Source of the DNA: Carideicomes alvinocaridis
Lineage (GTDB): Bacteria; Pseudomonadota; Alphaproteobacteria; Rhodobacterales; Rhodobacteraceae
Length of the DNA: 64,000 nt
Assembly (NCBI GenBank): GCA_005473895.2
Contig: SRJI02000006.1
Coordinates: forward strand, 94,095 to 158,094
Direction: 5' to 3'
This document shows positions 49,114 to 58,441 of the stretch, piece after piece. The translations under genes and the position numbers were made by a program. Below the pieces are notes generated by a model. It searched no databases and was not told the origin of the DNA. It worked only from the letters and a program-made list of their open reading frames with translations. How positions within the stretch are numbered: position 1 is the first letter of the stretch; every line of letters begins with the position of its first letter.

Positions 49114-49872
49114 ATGGCAGGCGCGGCGCAGCGCGAGACGAGCGTGACGCATTTGAAGACGGGGGCGGGGCAGCCGCCACCCTCCACGGCGCAGCAGGAG
49201 GCGGAAGAACTCGACGCCTTCATCTACCTGGTCAGCCATGACGTGCGGAACTCGGTCCGCGCGCTGATGGAGATCCCGCAATGGATCGACGAGGACCTGC
49301 GCGAGGCGGGGTTCCGGCCGCGCGGCAACCTCGCCGACAGCTTGAACCTGATGACCACCCATGCCCGGCGGCTTGACCGCATGCTGCACGACCTGCTGGC
49401 CCATTCCCGGATCGGCCGGATGCAGGTGGTGCGTCAGGTCGACCTGGATGCCGCACTCGACACGGTGCTGACCCAGCTCCCCGTGCCGCGCGGGTTCCGC
49501 GTGACACGCGACCTGGCCCTGCCCCGCATCAAGCTCGGCGACCGCGACCTGCTGACATTGCTGACCGCCCTGATCGGGAACGCCGTGCGCCATCACGGCG
49601 GCGAAGAGGGCGAGATCGTCATCCGCTCCCGCGAGGAGGCCGGGATGGCCGTGCTGCAGGTGGAGGATGACGGCCAGGGCATCCCCGAGGCGTACCGCGA
49701 CCAGGTCTTTGCCGCGATGCGCACCCTTCGCCCCCGCGACGAGGTGGAGGGTAGCGGCATGGGGCTGGCCCATGTCCGCAAGATCATGCGCCAGGCCGGC
49801 GGCAGCGCCACGATCCTGGAACCGGAGGGCGGCAGGGGCACCTGCGTGGAGTTGCGCTTTCCCCGGTCGTGA
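49114..49872 (+). CDS. Soluble sensor histidine kinase
   Basis: A 252-residue cytoplasmic kinase without a sensor domain. The HisKA-type helix has the phosphoacceptor His42 in YLVSHDVRNSVRALMEI. The HATPase domain shows an N box (LIGNAVRHHGGEEGEIVI), G1 VEDDGQGIP and G2 EGSGMGLAHVRKIM. It resembles the catalytic tail of bacteriophytochrome-like kinases. Receiver genes lie on both sides (48242 and 50234) and are its likely partners. Lacking a sensor, it may be driven by a partner protein or by the redox state of the cytoplasm; this is inference. Confidence 0.87.
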   Translation: MAGAAQRETSVTHLKTGAGQPPPSTAQQEAEELDAFIYLVSHDVRNSVRALMEIPQWIDEDLREAGFRPRGNLADSLNLMTTHARRLDRMLHDLLAHSRIGRMQVVRQVDLDAALDTVLTQLPVPRGFRVTRDLALPRIKLGDRDLLTLLTALIGNAVRHHGGEEGEIVIRSREEAGMAVLQVEDDGQGIPEAYRDQVFAAMRTLRPRDEVEGSGMGLAHVRKIMRQAGGSATILEPEGGRGTCVELRFPRS

Positions 49873-49917
49873 TCTGCCTGGGCCCGCCCGGGGGGCGATG
49901 GCGGCAAGAGATGCGCG

Positions 49918-50112
49918 GCGGCAGGCTGCGCAGTGGTAGGCTGTGCAGCGGCAGGCCATGTAGCGGCCCGACCTGCGGCGGGGGTTGCTACGGCGACAAC
50001 CGGCACAGGGGCAAGCCGGGCGGAGGGCATTCTTGCAGGGACAGGCTTCGACAGCGCGCCCCTGCGCGAGGGAATGCCCGCACGACAAGCGGTGTCGGCG
50101 GCACTTCGCCTT
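49918..50112. repeat. Degenerate tandem array with 15-base period
   Basis: Thirteen consecutive 15-base units can be laid out from 49918. The first three are clearly related (GCGGCAGGCTGCGCA, GTGGTAGGCTGTGCA, GCGGCAGGCCATGTA). Later ones keep mainly the GCGGCA-like start and a GCA/GCG end. The array fills the gap between the histidine kinase stop and the next receiver gene. Confidence 0.65.
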
Positions 50113-50233
50113 GCGACCGGACGTCCCATCGTGCGTTTAGGGCGAATTGCAGATAACCAGCACGCGAACCTTAATCACATGGAAAGGATCCTGGGACAGC
50201 CTCCTGGCGGGGGTGCAGGACAGGGGCGAGGCG

Positions 50234-50863
50234 ATGAGCCGTCACGAAATATTGCCGGATGTGGGGCCGCTGCTCGGCCCGCTTCGGATCCGGACATTGC
50301 TGGTGGAAAACAGCGCCTTCGACCGGCAGCATATCCTGCGCATGCGCCCGCATCTCGCCTTCCCCCTCGCGGTGGAGGAGGCGGCGGATATCGCCATGCT
50401 GCACGAGCGGCTGGCCACGCGGCATTACGATCTGATTCTCCTGGATTACGGCCTCGACCGGAGCGACGGGCTGCAGGTGCTCCAGACCATCGCCGCCTGC
50501 CCCGGCAACCGCTTCGCCGCGCGGATCATGATCACCGGCAATGCCCGCACCGAGCTTGCCGTCGCCGCCATGCACCGGGGCTGCCACGACGTGCTGCTCA
50601 AGGACCACCTGACGCCGGACGTGCTGTCCCGCGCCATTGCCGGTGCGCTCGCCCGGGCGGCTGCCGCCACCGCGCCGCCGCCCGGACCGGCCTCGGCCCG
50701 CGCGACGACGACGCAAAAGGCCCCGCGCCCCGCCGCGACCCCGCCCCGACGTCGAAAGGCCGGGCCCCTCGTCCTGCAGGATCCGCTGACGTCCGGAGGC
50801 GGCGACGGCTATGCCGAATTCCACCAGCAGGACGAGTTCGTCTTTCCGTTCAAACCCGGCTGA
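50234..50863 (+). CDS. Response regulator receiver protein with disordered tail
   Basis: A 209-residue protein with a receiver domain at about 18-138. The usual acidic pair is reduced to one Glu, with Asn next to it (TLLVENSAFDRQHILRM). Asp71 is the phosphoacceptor in LILLDYGLDRSDGLQVL, and Lys123 is in DVLLKDHL. A Pro-, Ala- and Thr-rich tail follows from about residue 140, ending YAEFHQQDEFVFPFKPG. There is no output domain. ATG 50234 has GGGGCGAGG upstream; the frame is open to 50147 but without a good start. Confidence 0.82.
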   Translation: MSRHEILPDVGPLLGPLRIRTLLVENSAFDRQHILRMRPHLAFPLAVEEAADIAMLHERLATRHYDLILLDYGLDRSDGLQVLQTIAACPGNRFAARIMITGNARTELAVAAMHRGCHDVLLKDHLTPDVLSRAIAGALARAAAATAPPPGPASARATTTQKAPRPAATPPRRRKAGPLVLQDPLTSGGGDGYAEFHQQDEFVFPFKPG

Positions 50864-51215
50864 CCGCGACCACCCCGCCACGCGTCCGACCTTCGACCGC
50901 ACCCGGCGACATCGGCCGCGCCACAGGGCGCTCGCCGCGCGGTTGTCTCAGCGATCGAATTGAGGCTATCCTCCTTCGGGGAAGAGGACGGACCGGCCGG
51001 CCAGGCGGTCCCGGCGCTTGCCCATCGCGGGCCTTGGGGCGCGCGCCGGAGGACGCCTTCGCGACAGGACCTGTCGGGACCAGGCCACCGGTGCGGACGG
51101 AACGGGGCAGACTGGAATTCATCGTCCCGTCACGGAGGCGGGCCAGAAGAAGCGGGAAAACCCGCATGAACCGGGCACAGGCCCGAACCAACTCCAGACA
51201 GGGAGAGACCATCAC
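50864..51215. other. Gap upstream of the solute-binding protein gene
   Basis: A 352-base stretch without a supported gene. TTGTCT at 50943 with CTATCC 17 bases later resembles a housekeeping promoter but would leave a leader of over 200 bases. Nothing else was recognised. Confidence 0.4.
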
Positions 51216-52880
51216 ATGACATTCCTCAACCGCTACGGAAAGCCTCTGCCGAAGACGATCGTCGACCAGGCGGCCAAGGTCGGCGACGACCGGGTCAACC
51301 GGCGCGAGTTCCTCGCGCTGGCCAGCGCCTTCGGGGCCACCACGGCGACGGCCTATGCCATGCTGGGCAGCGCCGCGCCGGCCTATGCCCAGGACGCGGA
51401 GAAGAAGAACGGCGGCACCGTGCGTATCCAGATGGAGGTCCGGGCGCTCAAGGATCCGCGCACCTACGACTGGTCGCAGATCGCCAACTTCACCCGCGGC
51501 TGGCTGGAATACCTCGTCCATTACGAGAATGACGGCACCTTCACCCCTCGCCTGCTCGAAGGGTGGGAGATCAACGACGACGCCACCGAGTACACGCTGC
51601 ATGTCCGCCAGGGCGTGAAGTGGAACAACGGCGACGACTTCACGGCCGAGGACGTGGCGCGCAACATCACCATGTGGTGCGACGATAACGTGGAGGGCAA
51701 CTCCATGGCGAGCCGCTTCACCACGCTGATCGACCCCGAGACCAAGACCGCGCGGGAAGGCGCGATCGAAGTGGTGGACGACCATACCGTCATTTTGCGC
51801 CCGTCCAGCTCCGACATCTCGCTGGTGCCGAACATGGCGGATTACCCGGCGGCCATCGTCCACAAGGATCACGACCCGGCCACCATGCTGGAAAACCCGA
51901 TCGGCACCGGCCCCTACCTGCCCGAGAGCATGGAAGTGGGCGTCAAGGGCGTGCTGGTGAAGAACACCGATCACACCTGGTGGAACGAGGAGAACCAGGC
52001 CTGGCTCGACCGGATCGAGTATATCGATTACGGCACCGACCCGGCGGCCTTCGTCGCGGCCTTCGAATCCGAAGAGATCGACATGGATTACGAATCCGTG
52101 GGCGAATTCATCAACATCCTCGACACGCTGGAGCTGGCGAAATCCGACGTGGTGACCGCCGCCACCGTGGTCATCCGGCCCAACCAGCTGGCCGAGGTCA
52201 ACGGCCAGAAGCCCTATGAGGACAAGCGCGTCCGCCAGGCGATCTCCATGGCGGTGGACAATGCGATCTGCCTGGAGCTTGGCTATAACGACCGGGGCGA
52301 GGTCGCGGCCAACCACCACGTCGCGCCGGTGCACCCGGATTATGCCGATGTGGGACCGGCGGCCTATGATCCGGCCGCGGCGGCGAAGCTCATGGAAGAG
52401 GCCGGGATGATGGATTTCGAGCACGAGCTCATCTCCATCGACGACGATTACCGCAAGAACACCACCGATGCGGTCGCCGCCCAGCTGCGCGATGCGGGGT
52501 TCAAGGTGAACCGGACGATCCTGCCCGGCTCCACCTTCTGGAACGACTGGACCAAGTACCCGTTCAGTTCCACCAACTGGAACCACCGGCCGCTGGGCGT
52601 GCAGATCTGGTCGCTGGCCTATCGCTCGGGCGTGGCGTGGAACGAGTTCGGCTATTCCAACCCCGAATTCGACGCCAATCTCGACAAGGCGCTGGCCACG
52701 GCCGACGTCGATGCCCGGCGCGAGCTGATGGCCAAGGGCGAGAAGATGCTGCAGGAGGACGGCGTGACGATCCAGCCCTACTGGCGCTCGCTGTTCCGCC
52801 ACTACGTTCCCGGGCTGGGCGGTGCCGGCATGCACATCACCTACGAGATCCGGCCCGAAGCGCTCTACTGGGAGGCCTGA
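51216..52880 (+). CDS. ABC transporter substrate-binding protein, family 5, Tat-exported
   Basis: A 554-residue periplasmic binding protein of the peptide/nickel/opine family (SBP_bac_5). The N-terminus carries a twin-arginine signal, [20 protein letters not shown] (residues 28-47), about 30 residues after the start, cleaved near AYAQD. The family pattern is seen in [20 protein letters not shown], then [15 protein letters not shown]. No permease or ATPase gene lies within the window nearby, so the ligand and transporter partners are unknown. GGGAGAGACC precedes the ATG. A strong terminator follows. Confidence 0.9.
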   Translation: MTFLNRYGKPLPKTIVDQAAKVGDDRVNRREFLALASAFGATTATAYAMLGSAAPAYAQDAEKKNGGTVRIQMEVRALKDPRTYDWSQIANFTRGWLEYLVHYENDGTFTPRLLEGWEINDDATEYTLHVRQGVKWNNGDDFTAEDVARNITMWCDDNVEGNSMASRFTTLIDPETKTAREGAIEVVDDHTVILRPSSSDISLVPNMADYPAAIVHKDHDPATMLENPIGTGPYLPESMEVGVKGVLVKNTDHTWWNEENQAWLDRIEYIDYGTDPAAFVAAFESEEIDMDYESVGEFINILDTLELAKSDVVTAATVVIRPNQLAEVNGQKPYEDKRVRQAISMAVDNAICLELGYNDRGEVAANHHVAPVHPDYADVGPAAYDPAAAAKLMEEAGMMDFEHELISIDDDYRKNTTDAVAAQLRDAGFKVNRTILPGSTFWNDWTKYPFSSTNWNHRPLGVQIWSLAYRSGVAWNEFGYSNPEFDANLDKALATADVDARRELMAKGEKMLQEDGVTIQPYWRSLFRHYVPGLGGAGMHITYEIRPEALYWEA

Positions 52881-52918
52881 TCCCCGGCATTCAGGGGCGG
52901 ACGCGCGCCGCCCCCGGA

Positions 52919-52956
52919 CCCGCCCTGCCCGGCCCTGCCGGCGGGGCGGTTTTTTC
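52919..52956 (+). terminator. Terminator after the solute-binding protein gene
   Basis: A GC-rich hairpin (CCGCCCTGCCCGGC pairing with GCCGGCGGGGCGG around a short loop) is followed by TTTTTT. It lies about 40 bases after the stop codon. Confidence 0.85.
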
Positions 52957-53079
52957 TTGCGCGGCAGCGGCGGGGCGATGCCGATCGACGGCAAAGAACA
53001 CTGCAGCGTCGCGCGGAATCGGCTAGGATCGGGGCGAACGACCCGCAAAGGGCGCGACGAGGTCCAGAGGAGAGCAGCC

Positions 53080-54327
53080 ATGTCCATCACCCGACGCCAG
53101 ATGAGTGTCAGCCTTGCGGCGCTTGCCGGTCTCGCCGGCTGCGGCGGCCTGCCCGACCTGCGGAGCGGCGGTGTCGCCCCCGCGGCGGAGCCCGCGATGC
53201 GCGCGGTGCCCAATACCGGCTACGAGGCCTGGGTCGCCTCCTTCCGCGGCCGGGCCGCCGGCGCGGGCATCCCGCAATCCACGCTGGCCGCCGCCTTCCG
53301 CGATGCCGGCTACCTGCCCGACGTGATCGAGCGCGACCGCAACCAGACCGAGTTCACACGCACGCTCGAGGATTACCTCGCCATCGCCGCCAGCGACGAG
53401 CGGGTGACGACCGGGCGCGCCAAGTTCGCGCGCCACGCCGACACGCTGGCCCGGATCGAAAGCACCTACGGGGTGGAGCCCCGCATCGTCACCGCGATCT
53501 GGGGCCTGGAAAGCCGCTACGGCCAGCGCATGGGCGACGTGCCCGTGGTCTCGGCGCTGTCGACGCTGGCCTATGACGGGCGGCGCGGCGCCTTCTTCGA
53601 AAAACAGCTCCTGGCGGCGCTGCGCATCCTCGCAAACGGCGACATCACCCCCGCCCGCATGACCGGAAGCTGGGCGGGCGCGATGGGGCATACCCAGTTC
53701 ATCCCCACCTCCTACCAGGCCTATGCGGTGGATTTCACCGGCGACGGGCGGCGCGACATCTGGTCGGAGGATCCCTCCGACGCGCTGGCCTCCACCGCCG
53801 CGTACCTGTCGCGCTCGGGCTGGCAACGCGGTCAGCCCTGGGGGGTGGAGGTCACCCTGCCCGGCGATTTCCCGGCCGGGATGCTGGGCCGCGGCACGAC
53901 GCGCAGCGCCTCGGACTGGGCGGCGATGGGCGTGCGCGCGGCGGGCGGCGGCACGGTGGGCGATCACGGCCCCGCCTCCATCATCCGGCCGCAGACGCCG
54001 GGGCCCGCCTTCATGGTGTTCCGCAACTTCACCGTCATCACCCGCTACAACAACGCCGAGAAATACGTGATCGGCGTTGGCCACCTGTCGGACCGCATCG
54101 CGGGCGGCGCGCCGGTGCGGGCGAGCTTCGGCCCCGACGCCTACGGGCTGACGCTGGAGGACCGGATGGCGCTGCAGCGCGGCCTGACCCGGGCGGGCTT
54201 TGACGCGGGCGGCGCGGACGGGGTGCTGGGCTCGAAGACCGAGGCGGCGATCCGCGCCTACCAGCGGGCCAACGGGCTGGCCGAGACCGGCGAACCTTCG
54301 CGCGGATTGCTGCAGAGACTGGCCTGA
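53080..54327 (+). CDS. Lytic murein transglycosylase, MltB-like, with peptidoglycan-binding domain
   Basis: A 415-residue lipoprotein: MSITRRQMSVSLAALAGLAG then C21, a lipobox, with an RR that may direct Tat export. The SLT_2 catalytic domain covers about 45-340, with the catalytic Glu144 in AIWGLESRYGQRMGDVPV. MGHTQFIPTSYQAYAVDFTG is a further family signature. A C-terminal PG_binding_1 domain follows (about 352-415: LQRGLTRAGFDAGGADGVLG). It cleaves glycan strands to 1,6-anhydro ends. CAGAGGAGAG precedes the ATG at 53080. Confidence 0.92.
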   Translation: MSITRRQMSVSLAALAGLAGCGGLPDLRSGGVAPAAEPAMRAVPNTGYEAWVASFRGRAAGAGIPQSTLAAAFRDAGYLPDVIERDRNQTEFTRTLEDYLAIAASDERVTTGRAKFARHADTLARIESTYGVEPRIVTAIWGLESRYGQRMGDVPVVSALSTLAYDGRRGAFFEKQLLAALRILANGDITPARMTGSWAGAMGHTQFIPTSYQAYAVDFTGDGRRDIWSEDPSDALASTAAYLSRSGWQRGQPWGVEVTLPGDFPAGMLGRGTTRSASDWAAMGVRAAGGGTVGDHGPASIIRPQTPGPAFMVFRNFTVITRYNNAEKYVIGVGHLSDRIAGGAPVRASFGPDAYGLTLEDRMALQRGLTRAGFDAGGADGVLGSKTEAAIRAYQRANGLAETGEPSRGLLQRLA

Positions 54328-54340
54328 CGCGGGAAATTCG

Positions 54341-54365
54341 GGAACCCCCTCCGCCCCCCGGCGTT
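54341..54365 (+). promoter_or_regulatory. Candidate EcfG promoter of the caa3 oxidase operon
   Basis: GGAAC at 54341-54345, a 16-base spacer and CGTT at 54362-54365, placed 13 bases after the preceding stop and about 60 bases before the coxB start. The spacer is one base shorter than in the other sites of this window but within the range reported for EcfG promoters. The stretch is very C-rich, so chance is harder to exclude. Confidence 0.5.
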
Positions 54366-54426
54366 AATGCGCGAAAGGGGGCGGGATGGTGTCTTTTGAC
54401 ATGGGACTGACAGATGATCGGACAAG

Positions 54427-55431
54427 GTGCCACCGGCGCCTTGCCACCGTTTGAGTCCGCCCGCGCGCGCGCTTCGCGCGCTTCCCCTCCTCCTGATCTG
54501 CGCGGCCTGCGAGGGCCGGCAATCGGCGCTGGACCCGGCGGGCGAGGATGCCGCCGTCCTGCTGACGCTGTTTACCGTGATGCTGATCGGCGCGGTCATC
54601 CTGTGGCTGGCGATGAACGGCATGTTCTACGGCTTCACGCGGGTGCATCGCAGCCAGATCTCCAAGACCACCGCGAATTCCATCGTGATCGGCGGAGGCA
54701 TCCTGCTGCCGACGCTGCTGATCGGCGCGCTGCTGGGCTGGGGCCTGTCGATCCTGCCCGACCACCAGAAGCCCGGCGACGGGCTGCGCATCCGGGTGAT
54801 CGGCGAGCAATGGTGGTGGCGCGTGGAATACTGGCCCGAAGGGGCCGATACCCCCGTGATCTCGGCCAACGAGATCCGCCTGCCCGCCGGCCAGCGGACA
54901 GAGTTCACGCTGACCTCGGACCGGGTGATCCATTCCTTCTGGATCCCCGCGCTCGGCGGCAAGATGGATATGTTCCCGGGGCGCGAGACCACCCTGTCGC
55001 TCAAGCCCGAGAAGCCGGGCGTCTACCGGGGTCAATGCGCCGAGCTCTGCGGCGCGAGCCATGCCTGGATGGCCTTCGAGGCGGTGGTGATGCCGCCCGG
55101 GGAATTCGACGCCTGGCTGGAGCAGGAGGCGGCCGGCGCGCAGCCCGCGGAGGGCACTGAAGAAGGCCGCGACATCTTCTTCCGCGAGGGCTGCGCCGCC
55201 TGCCACACGATCCGGGGGACGCAGGCGCAGGGCCAGGTGGGTCCGGACCTGACCCATGTGGGCAGCCGCCATTCGCTGGGCGCCGGGCGGCTGGGCGTCA
55301 CCATGGAGGAGTTCGCCGCCTTCGTGACCCATACCGAGGACCTGAAACCCGAGGTGCGGATGCCCGCCTACGACCACCTGAGCGAGGATGAGCGCGCGGC
55401 GCTCGCCGCCTACCTGAAGGGGCTGGAATGA
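54427..55431 (+). CDS. ctaC: Cytochrome c oxidase subunit II with fused cytochrome c domain (caa3 type)
   Basis: A 334-residue lipoprotein subunit that receives electrons. It has the lipobox LLICAAC (Cys28), two TM helices (about 42-65 and 85-106) and a CuA domain with WWWRVEYW, HSFWIPALGGKMDMFPG and the copper ligands in CAELCGASHAWM. A C-terminal cytochrome c domain follows, with CAACH near residue 255 and a possible axial Met in VRMPAY. The fused cytochrome defines the caa3 subtype. The start is GTG at 54427 with a weak ribosome site, so a slightly later start is possible. The stop overlaps the next ATG. Confidence 0.92.
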   Translation: MPPAPCHRLSPPARALRALPLLLICAACEGRQSALDPAGEDAAVLLTLFTVMLIGAVILWLAMNGMFYGFTRVHRSQISKTTANSIVIGGGILLPTLLIGALLGWGLSILPDHQKPGDGLRIRVIGEQWWWRVEYWPEGADTPVISANEIRLPAGQRTEFTLTSDRVIHSFWIPALGGKMDMFPGRETTLSLKPEKPGVYRGQCAELCGASHAWMAFEAVVMPPGEFDAWLEQEAAGAQPAEGTEEGRDIFFREGCAACHTIRGTQAQGQVGPDLTHVGSRHSLGAGRLGVTMEEFAAFVTHTEDLKPEVRMPAYDHLSEDERAALAAYLKGLE

Positions 55432-58013
55432 GCGACCGCAACGGATATCCGGTGATCGACCGCTCGCGCCGCGGCCCCTACCCGCCCACCGAGGAGATGC
55501 TGGCCGAGCCGGTCCCGCAGGAGGAGCAGGAGGCGCAGCAGCGGCGCCTGCGCGAGGTATGGGCAACGCCCAAGGGCTTCCGCTACTGGACCGCCGTGAA
55601 CAATACCGAGGTCGGCGTCTGGTACACGATGACCGCCTTCGCCTTCATGCTGATGGCGGGGGTCATGGCGCTGATCATCCGGGTGCAGCTGGCCGTGCCG
55701 GAGAACGACCTGGTCAGCGCCGACCGGTTCAACCAGCTCTTCACCATGCACGGCTCGGCGATGATGTTCCTGTTCGCCGTGCCGATGTTCGAGGCGATCT
55801 CGATCCTGCTGCTGCCCGGATTTCTCTCCGCGCGGGACATGCCGTTTCCGCGGCTCTCGGCCTTCGGCTACTGGTGCTTCCTGATCGGCGGCGTCTTCGT
55901 CATCGGCTCCATCTTCTTCGACGCCGCGCCCAATTCGGGCTGGTTCATGTACCCGCCGCTCGCCACCCAGGCGGAGGGGCCGGGCAGCGACATCTGGCTG
56001 CTGGGCCTGTCCTTCATCGAGGTCGCCTCCATCGCCGCGGCGGTGGAGCTGATCGTGGGCTCGCTCAAGTGCCGGCCGCCGGGGATGCGGGTGAACATCA
56101 TGCCGCTCTACGCCTGGTACGTGATGGTGGTGGGCGGCATGATCCTGTTCGCCTTTCCGCCGCTCATCGCGGGCGACTTCCTGTTCGAACTGGAGCGCAG
56201 CCTCGACTGGCCCTTCTTCGACCCCGAGCGCGGCGGCGATCCGATGCTCTGGCAGCACCTGTTCTGGATCTTCGGCCATCCGGAGGTCTACATCATCTTC
56301 CTGCCCTCGATCGCCATCGCCTCGATGATCGTGCCCACCGTCGCGCGGCGGCCCATCGTGGGCTATTCGTGGATCGTGCTGTCCGCGGTGGGCACCGGGT
56401 TCCTGAGCTTCGGGCTCTGGGTGCACCACATGTTCACCACGGGGCTGCCCAACATCTCGCTCGGCTTCTTCTCGGCCGCGTCGGAATCGGTGGTGATCCC
56501 CACCGGCATCCAGATCTTTGCCTTCCTCGCGACGCTGATGGTGGGACGGGTCAAGGTGAACCTGCCGATGCTGTGGATCGCGGGCGGGCTTGCCATCTTC
56601 ACCGCCGGCGGGCTGACCGGGGTGATGATCGCCGTGGCGCCTTTCGACTTCCAGGTGCACGACACCTATTTCATCGTCGCCCACCTGCATTATACGCTGT
56701 TTGGCGGCATGGTCTTTCCGGTGATCGCGGGGGTCTATTACTTCTTCCCGTTCATCCGGAAGGTGCAGCTCTCCGAACGGCTGGGCCGCTGGGCCTTCTG
56801 GCTGATCTTCGCGGGGTTCAACATCTGCTTCCTGCCCATGCACCTGACGGGGCTGAAGGGGATGCCGCGCCGCATCTACGCCTACCCCGAAGGGCTGGGC
56901 TGGGACTGGCTCAACATGATCTCCACCGTGGGGGCCTTCATCATCGCGGCGGGCTTTGCGGTCTTCGTCTGGGACCTGCTGCGGCCCAAGGGGCACCAGC
57001 CCCAGATCCCGCGCAACCCCTGGGGCGGCGGGACGCTGGAATGGACCCATGACGTGCCGGCAGAGAACTGGGGCGTGCGGTCGATCCCGCACGTGCATTC
57101 GCGCTACCCGCTCTGGGACGATCCCAAGCTGCTGGAGCGGGTGGATGCCGGGCGCTACTACCTGCCGGATTCCAAGCAGGGCCAGCGCGAGACGCTGATC
57201 ACCTCGGTCATCGACGCGGAACCGATGCAGGTGCAGAAGGTCACCGGGCCCTCCTGGATCTCGATCTGGGCGGCGATCTTTACCGGGGCGTGCTTCATCC
57301 TGCCCACCTTCCACATCTACTGGCCCGCCGCCGGGGCGGGCGCGCTGGCCGTGGCCTGCATCATCTGGTGGCTGTGGCGCGACACGGCCCGCCCGCCCGA
57401 GGTGGAGCGCAAGGATGTGGGCCTGGGCCTGTCGCTGCCGACCTATGCCTCCGGCCCCGCCTCCGTCGGGTGGTGGGCGATGTGGATCACCATGCTGGGC
57501 GACGCCACGGGCTTTGCCTCGGTGATCTTCGGCTTCTTCTTCTACTGGACGGCGCGGCCCGATTTCCCGCCCGAGGGCGCGGCCCATGCGGACGGGCTGA
57601 TGATCGCGGCGGCGGCGATCCTGCTGCTGAGTTCCTGGGCGCTGACCCTGGGCGCGCGGCGGCTCAACTGGTCCGGCCGGATCGCCGGCGCGCGGATCGC
57701 GCTCGGGGTGGCGCCGGTGCTGGCGCTGCTGGGCGCGGCGGCGCTGGCGGCCTCGGTGCTTCATCTCAGCCCGTCGAGCCATGTCTACCCGGCGATCCTC
57801 TGTGCCGTGGTCATCTGGGTCGGCGCACATACCGGCGTGGGCGTGGTGATGCAGCTCTATTGCCTCGCCGGGAGCCTGGCGGGCAAGCTCACCCCCAACC
57901 ACGATGCCGACCTGCACAACGTCACCCTCTTCTGGCATTTCCAGGCCCTCTCGGCGCTCGTCGCCTGCGCCGTGATGGGGCTTGCGCCGCTGTTGCTGGA
58001 GGCGCCCGCATGA
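55428..58013 (+). CDS. ctaD: Cytochrome c oxidase subunits I and III fused
   Basis: An 861-residue membrane protein. Residues about 45-560 are subunit I, with the heme and CuB histidines in MHGSAMMFLFAVPMFEA (heme a), the A1-type WIFGHPEVYIIFLP (cross-linked His-Tyr and the D-channel Glu), WVHHMFTTG and HDTYFIVAHLHYTLFG. Residues about 640-861 are a subunit III-like bundle (SVGWWAMWITMLGDATGFAS and LFWHFQALSALVACAVM). It reduces oxygen to water and pumps protons. The ATG overlaps the ctaC stop (55428-55431). GHPEV marks it as an A1-type oxidase. Confidence 0.95.
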   Translation: MSDRNGYPVIDRSRRGPYPPTEEMLAEPVPQEEQEAQQRRLREVWATPKGFRYWTAVNNTEVGVWYTMTAFAFMLMAGVMALIIRVQLAVPENDLVSADRFNQLFTMHGSAMMFLFAVPMFEAISILLLPGFLSARDMPFPRLSAFGYWCFLIGGVFVIGSIFFDAAPNSGWFMYPPLATQAEGPGSDIWLLGLSFIEVASIAAAVELIVGSLKCRPPGMRVNIMPLYAWYVMVVGGMILFAFPPLIAGDFLFELERSLDWPFFDPERGGDPMLWQHLFWIFGHPEVYIIFLPSIAIASMIVPTVARRPIVGYSWIVLSAVGTGFLSFGLWVHHMFTTGLPNISLGFFSAASESVVIPTGIQIFAFLATLMVGRVKVNLPMLWIAGGLAIFTAGGLTGVMIAVAPFDFQVHDTYFIVAHLHYTLFGGMVFPVIAGVYYFFPFIRKVQLSERLGRWAFWLIFAGFNICFLPMHLTGLKGMPRRIYAYPEGLGWDWLNMISTVGAFIIAAGFAVFVWDLLRPKGHQPQIPRNPWGGGTLEWTHDVPAENWGVRSIPHVHSRYPLWDDPKLLERVDAGRYYLPDSKQGQRETLITSVIDAEPMQVQKVTGPSWISIWAAIFTGACFILPTFHIYWPAAGAGALAVACIIWWLWRDTARPPEVERKDVGLGLSLPTYASGPASVGWWAMWITMLGDATGFASVIFGFFFYWTARPDFPPEGAAHADGLMIAAAAILLLSSWALTLGARRLNWSGRIAGARIALGVAPVLALLGAAALAASVLHLSPSSHVYPAILCAVVIWVGAHTGVGVVMQLYCLAGSLAGKLTPNHDADLHNVTLFWHFQALSALVACAVMGLAPLLLEAPA

Positions 58014-58441
58014 CCGCAGAGAACGACACCGAACACGGCCAGCCCGCCGAGCCCGAAAAGGACCGCGAGCTGGCGGAGTTTGCCGAGGAACGCGAGAGCC
58101 TGCTGCGCATCACCTTCGCGCCGCTCACCTGGGCGCTGCATTTCGTGCTGTGCTACGGAACGGTCTCGCTGGCCTGCATCAAGGGGCTGATCCCGCTGCC
58201 CTATACCCGCGCGGGGCTGATCGCGGCCACCGGCCTGGCGCTGGCGCTGATAGCCCTGATCGGCTGGCGCGCCTTCGTGCAATGGGACGTGCGCCGCACC
58301 GGGGACTTCACCAACCCCGAGGGCCATGCGGAGCACCGACACCAGTTCCTCGGCCATGCCGGGTTCCTGCTGGCCATTATCTCGGCCATCGGGGTGATCT
58401 ATACCGGCCTGCCCCTCTTCATCCTGGCGAGCTGCAAATGA
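58010..58441 (+). CDS. Small membrane protein of the caa3 operon
   Basis: A 143-residue protein with a charged N-terminus (MTAENDTEHGQPAEPEKDRE) and three hydrophobic helices (about 38-60, 65-85 and 118-140) separated by the loop QWDVRRTGDFTNPEGHAEHR. It sits between the oxidase gene and ctaG with ATGA overlaps on both sides, so it is made with the oxidase and probably assists its assembly or is an accessory subunit. No named family is assigned. Its 3' half is duplicated immediately downstream. Confidence 0.82.
   Translation: MTAENDTEHGQPAEPEKDRELAEFAEERESLLRITFAPLTWALHFVLCYGTVSLACIKGLIPLPYTRAGLIAATGLALALIALIGWRAFVQWDVRRTGDFTNPEGHAEHRHQFLGHAGFLLAIISAIGVIYTGLPLFILASCK

Noticed and set aside
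49869..50156. Possible 95-codon gene over the 15-base array, giving a five-residue pattern such as SGRLC, SGRPC
   Set aside because: The pattern does not keep the A(D/N)LXX core of pentapeptide-repeat proteins, there is no clear start, and all three forward frames are open over much of it. It is kept as a DNA repeat instead.
55410..57938. Leftward open frame of 842 codons opposite the oxidase gene
   Set aside because: Antisense to a certain cytochrome oxidase gene; the translation is His-, Asp- and Arg-rich without domains.
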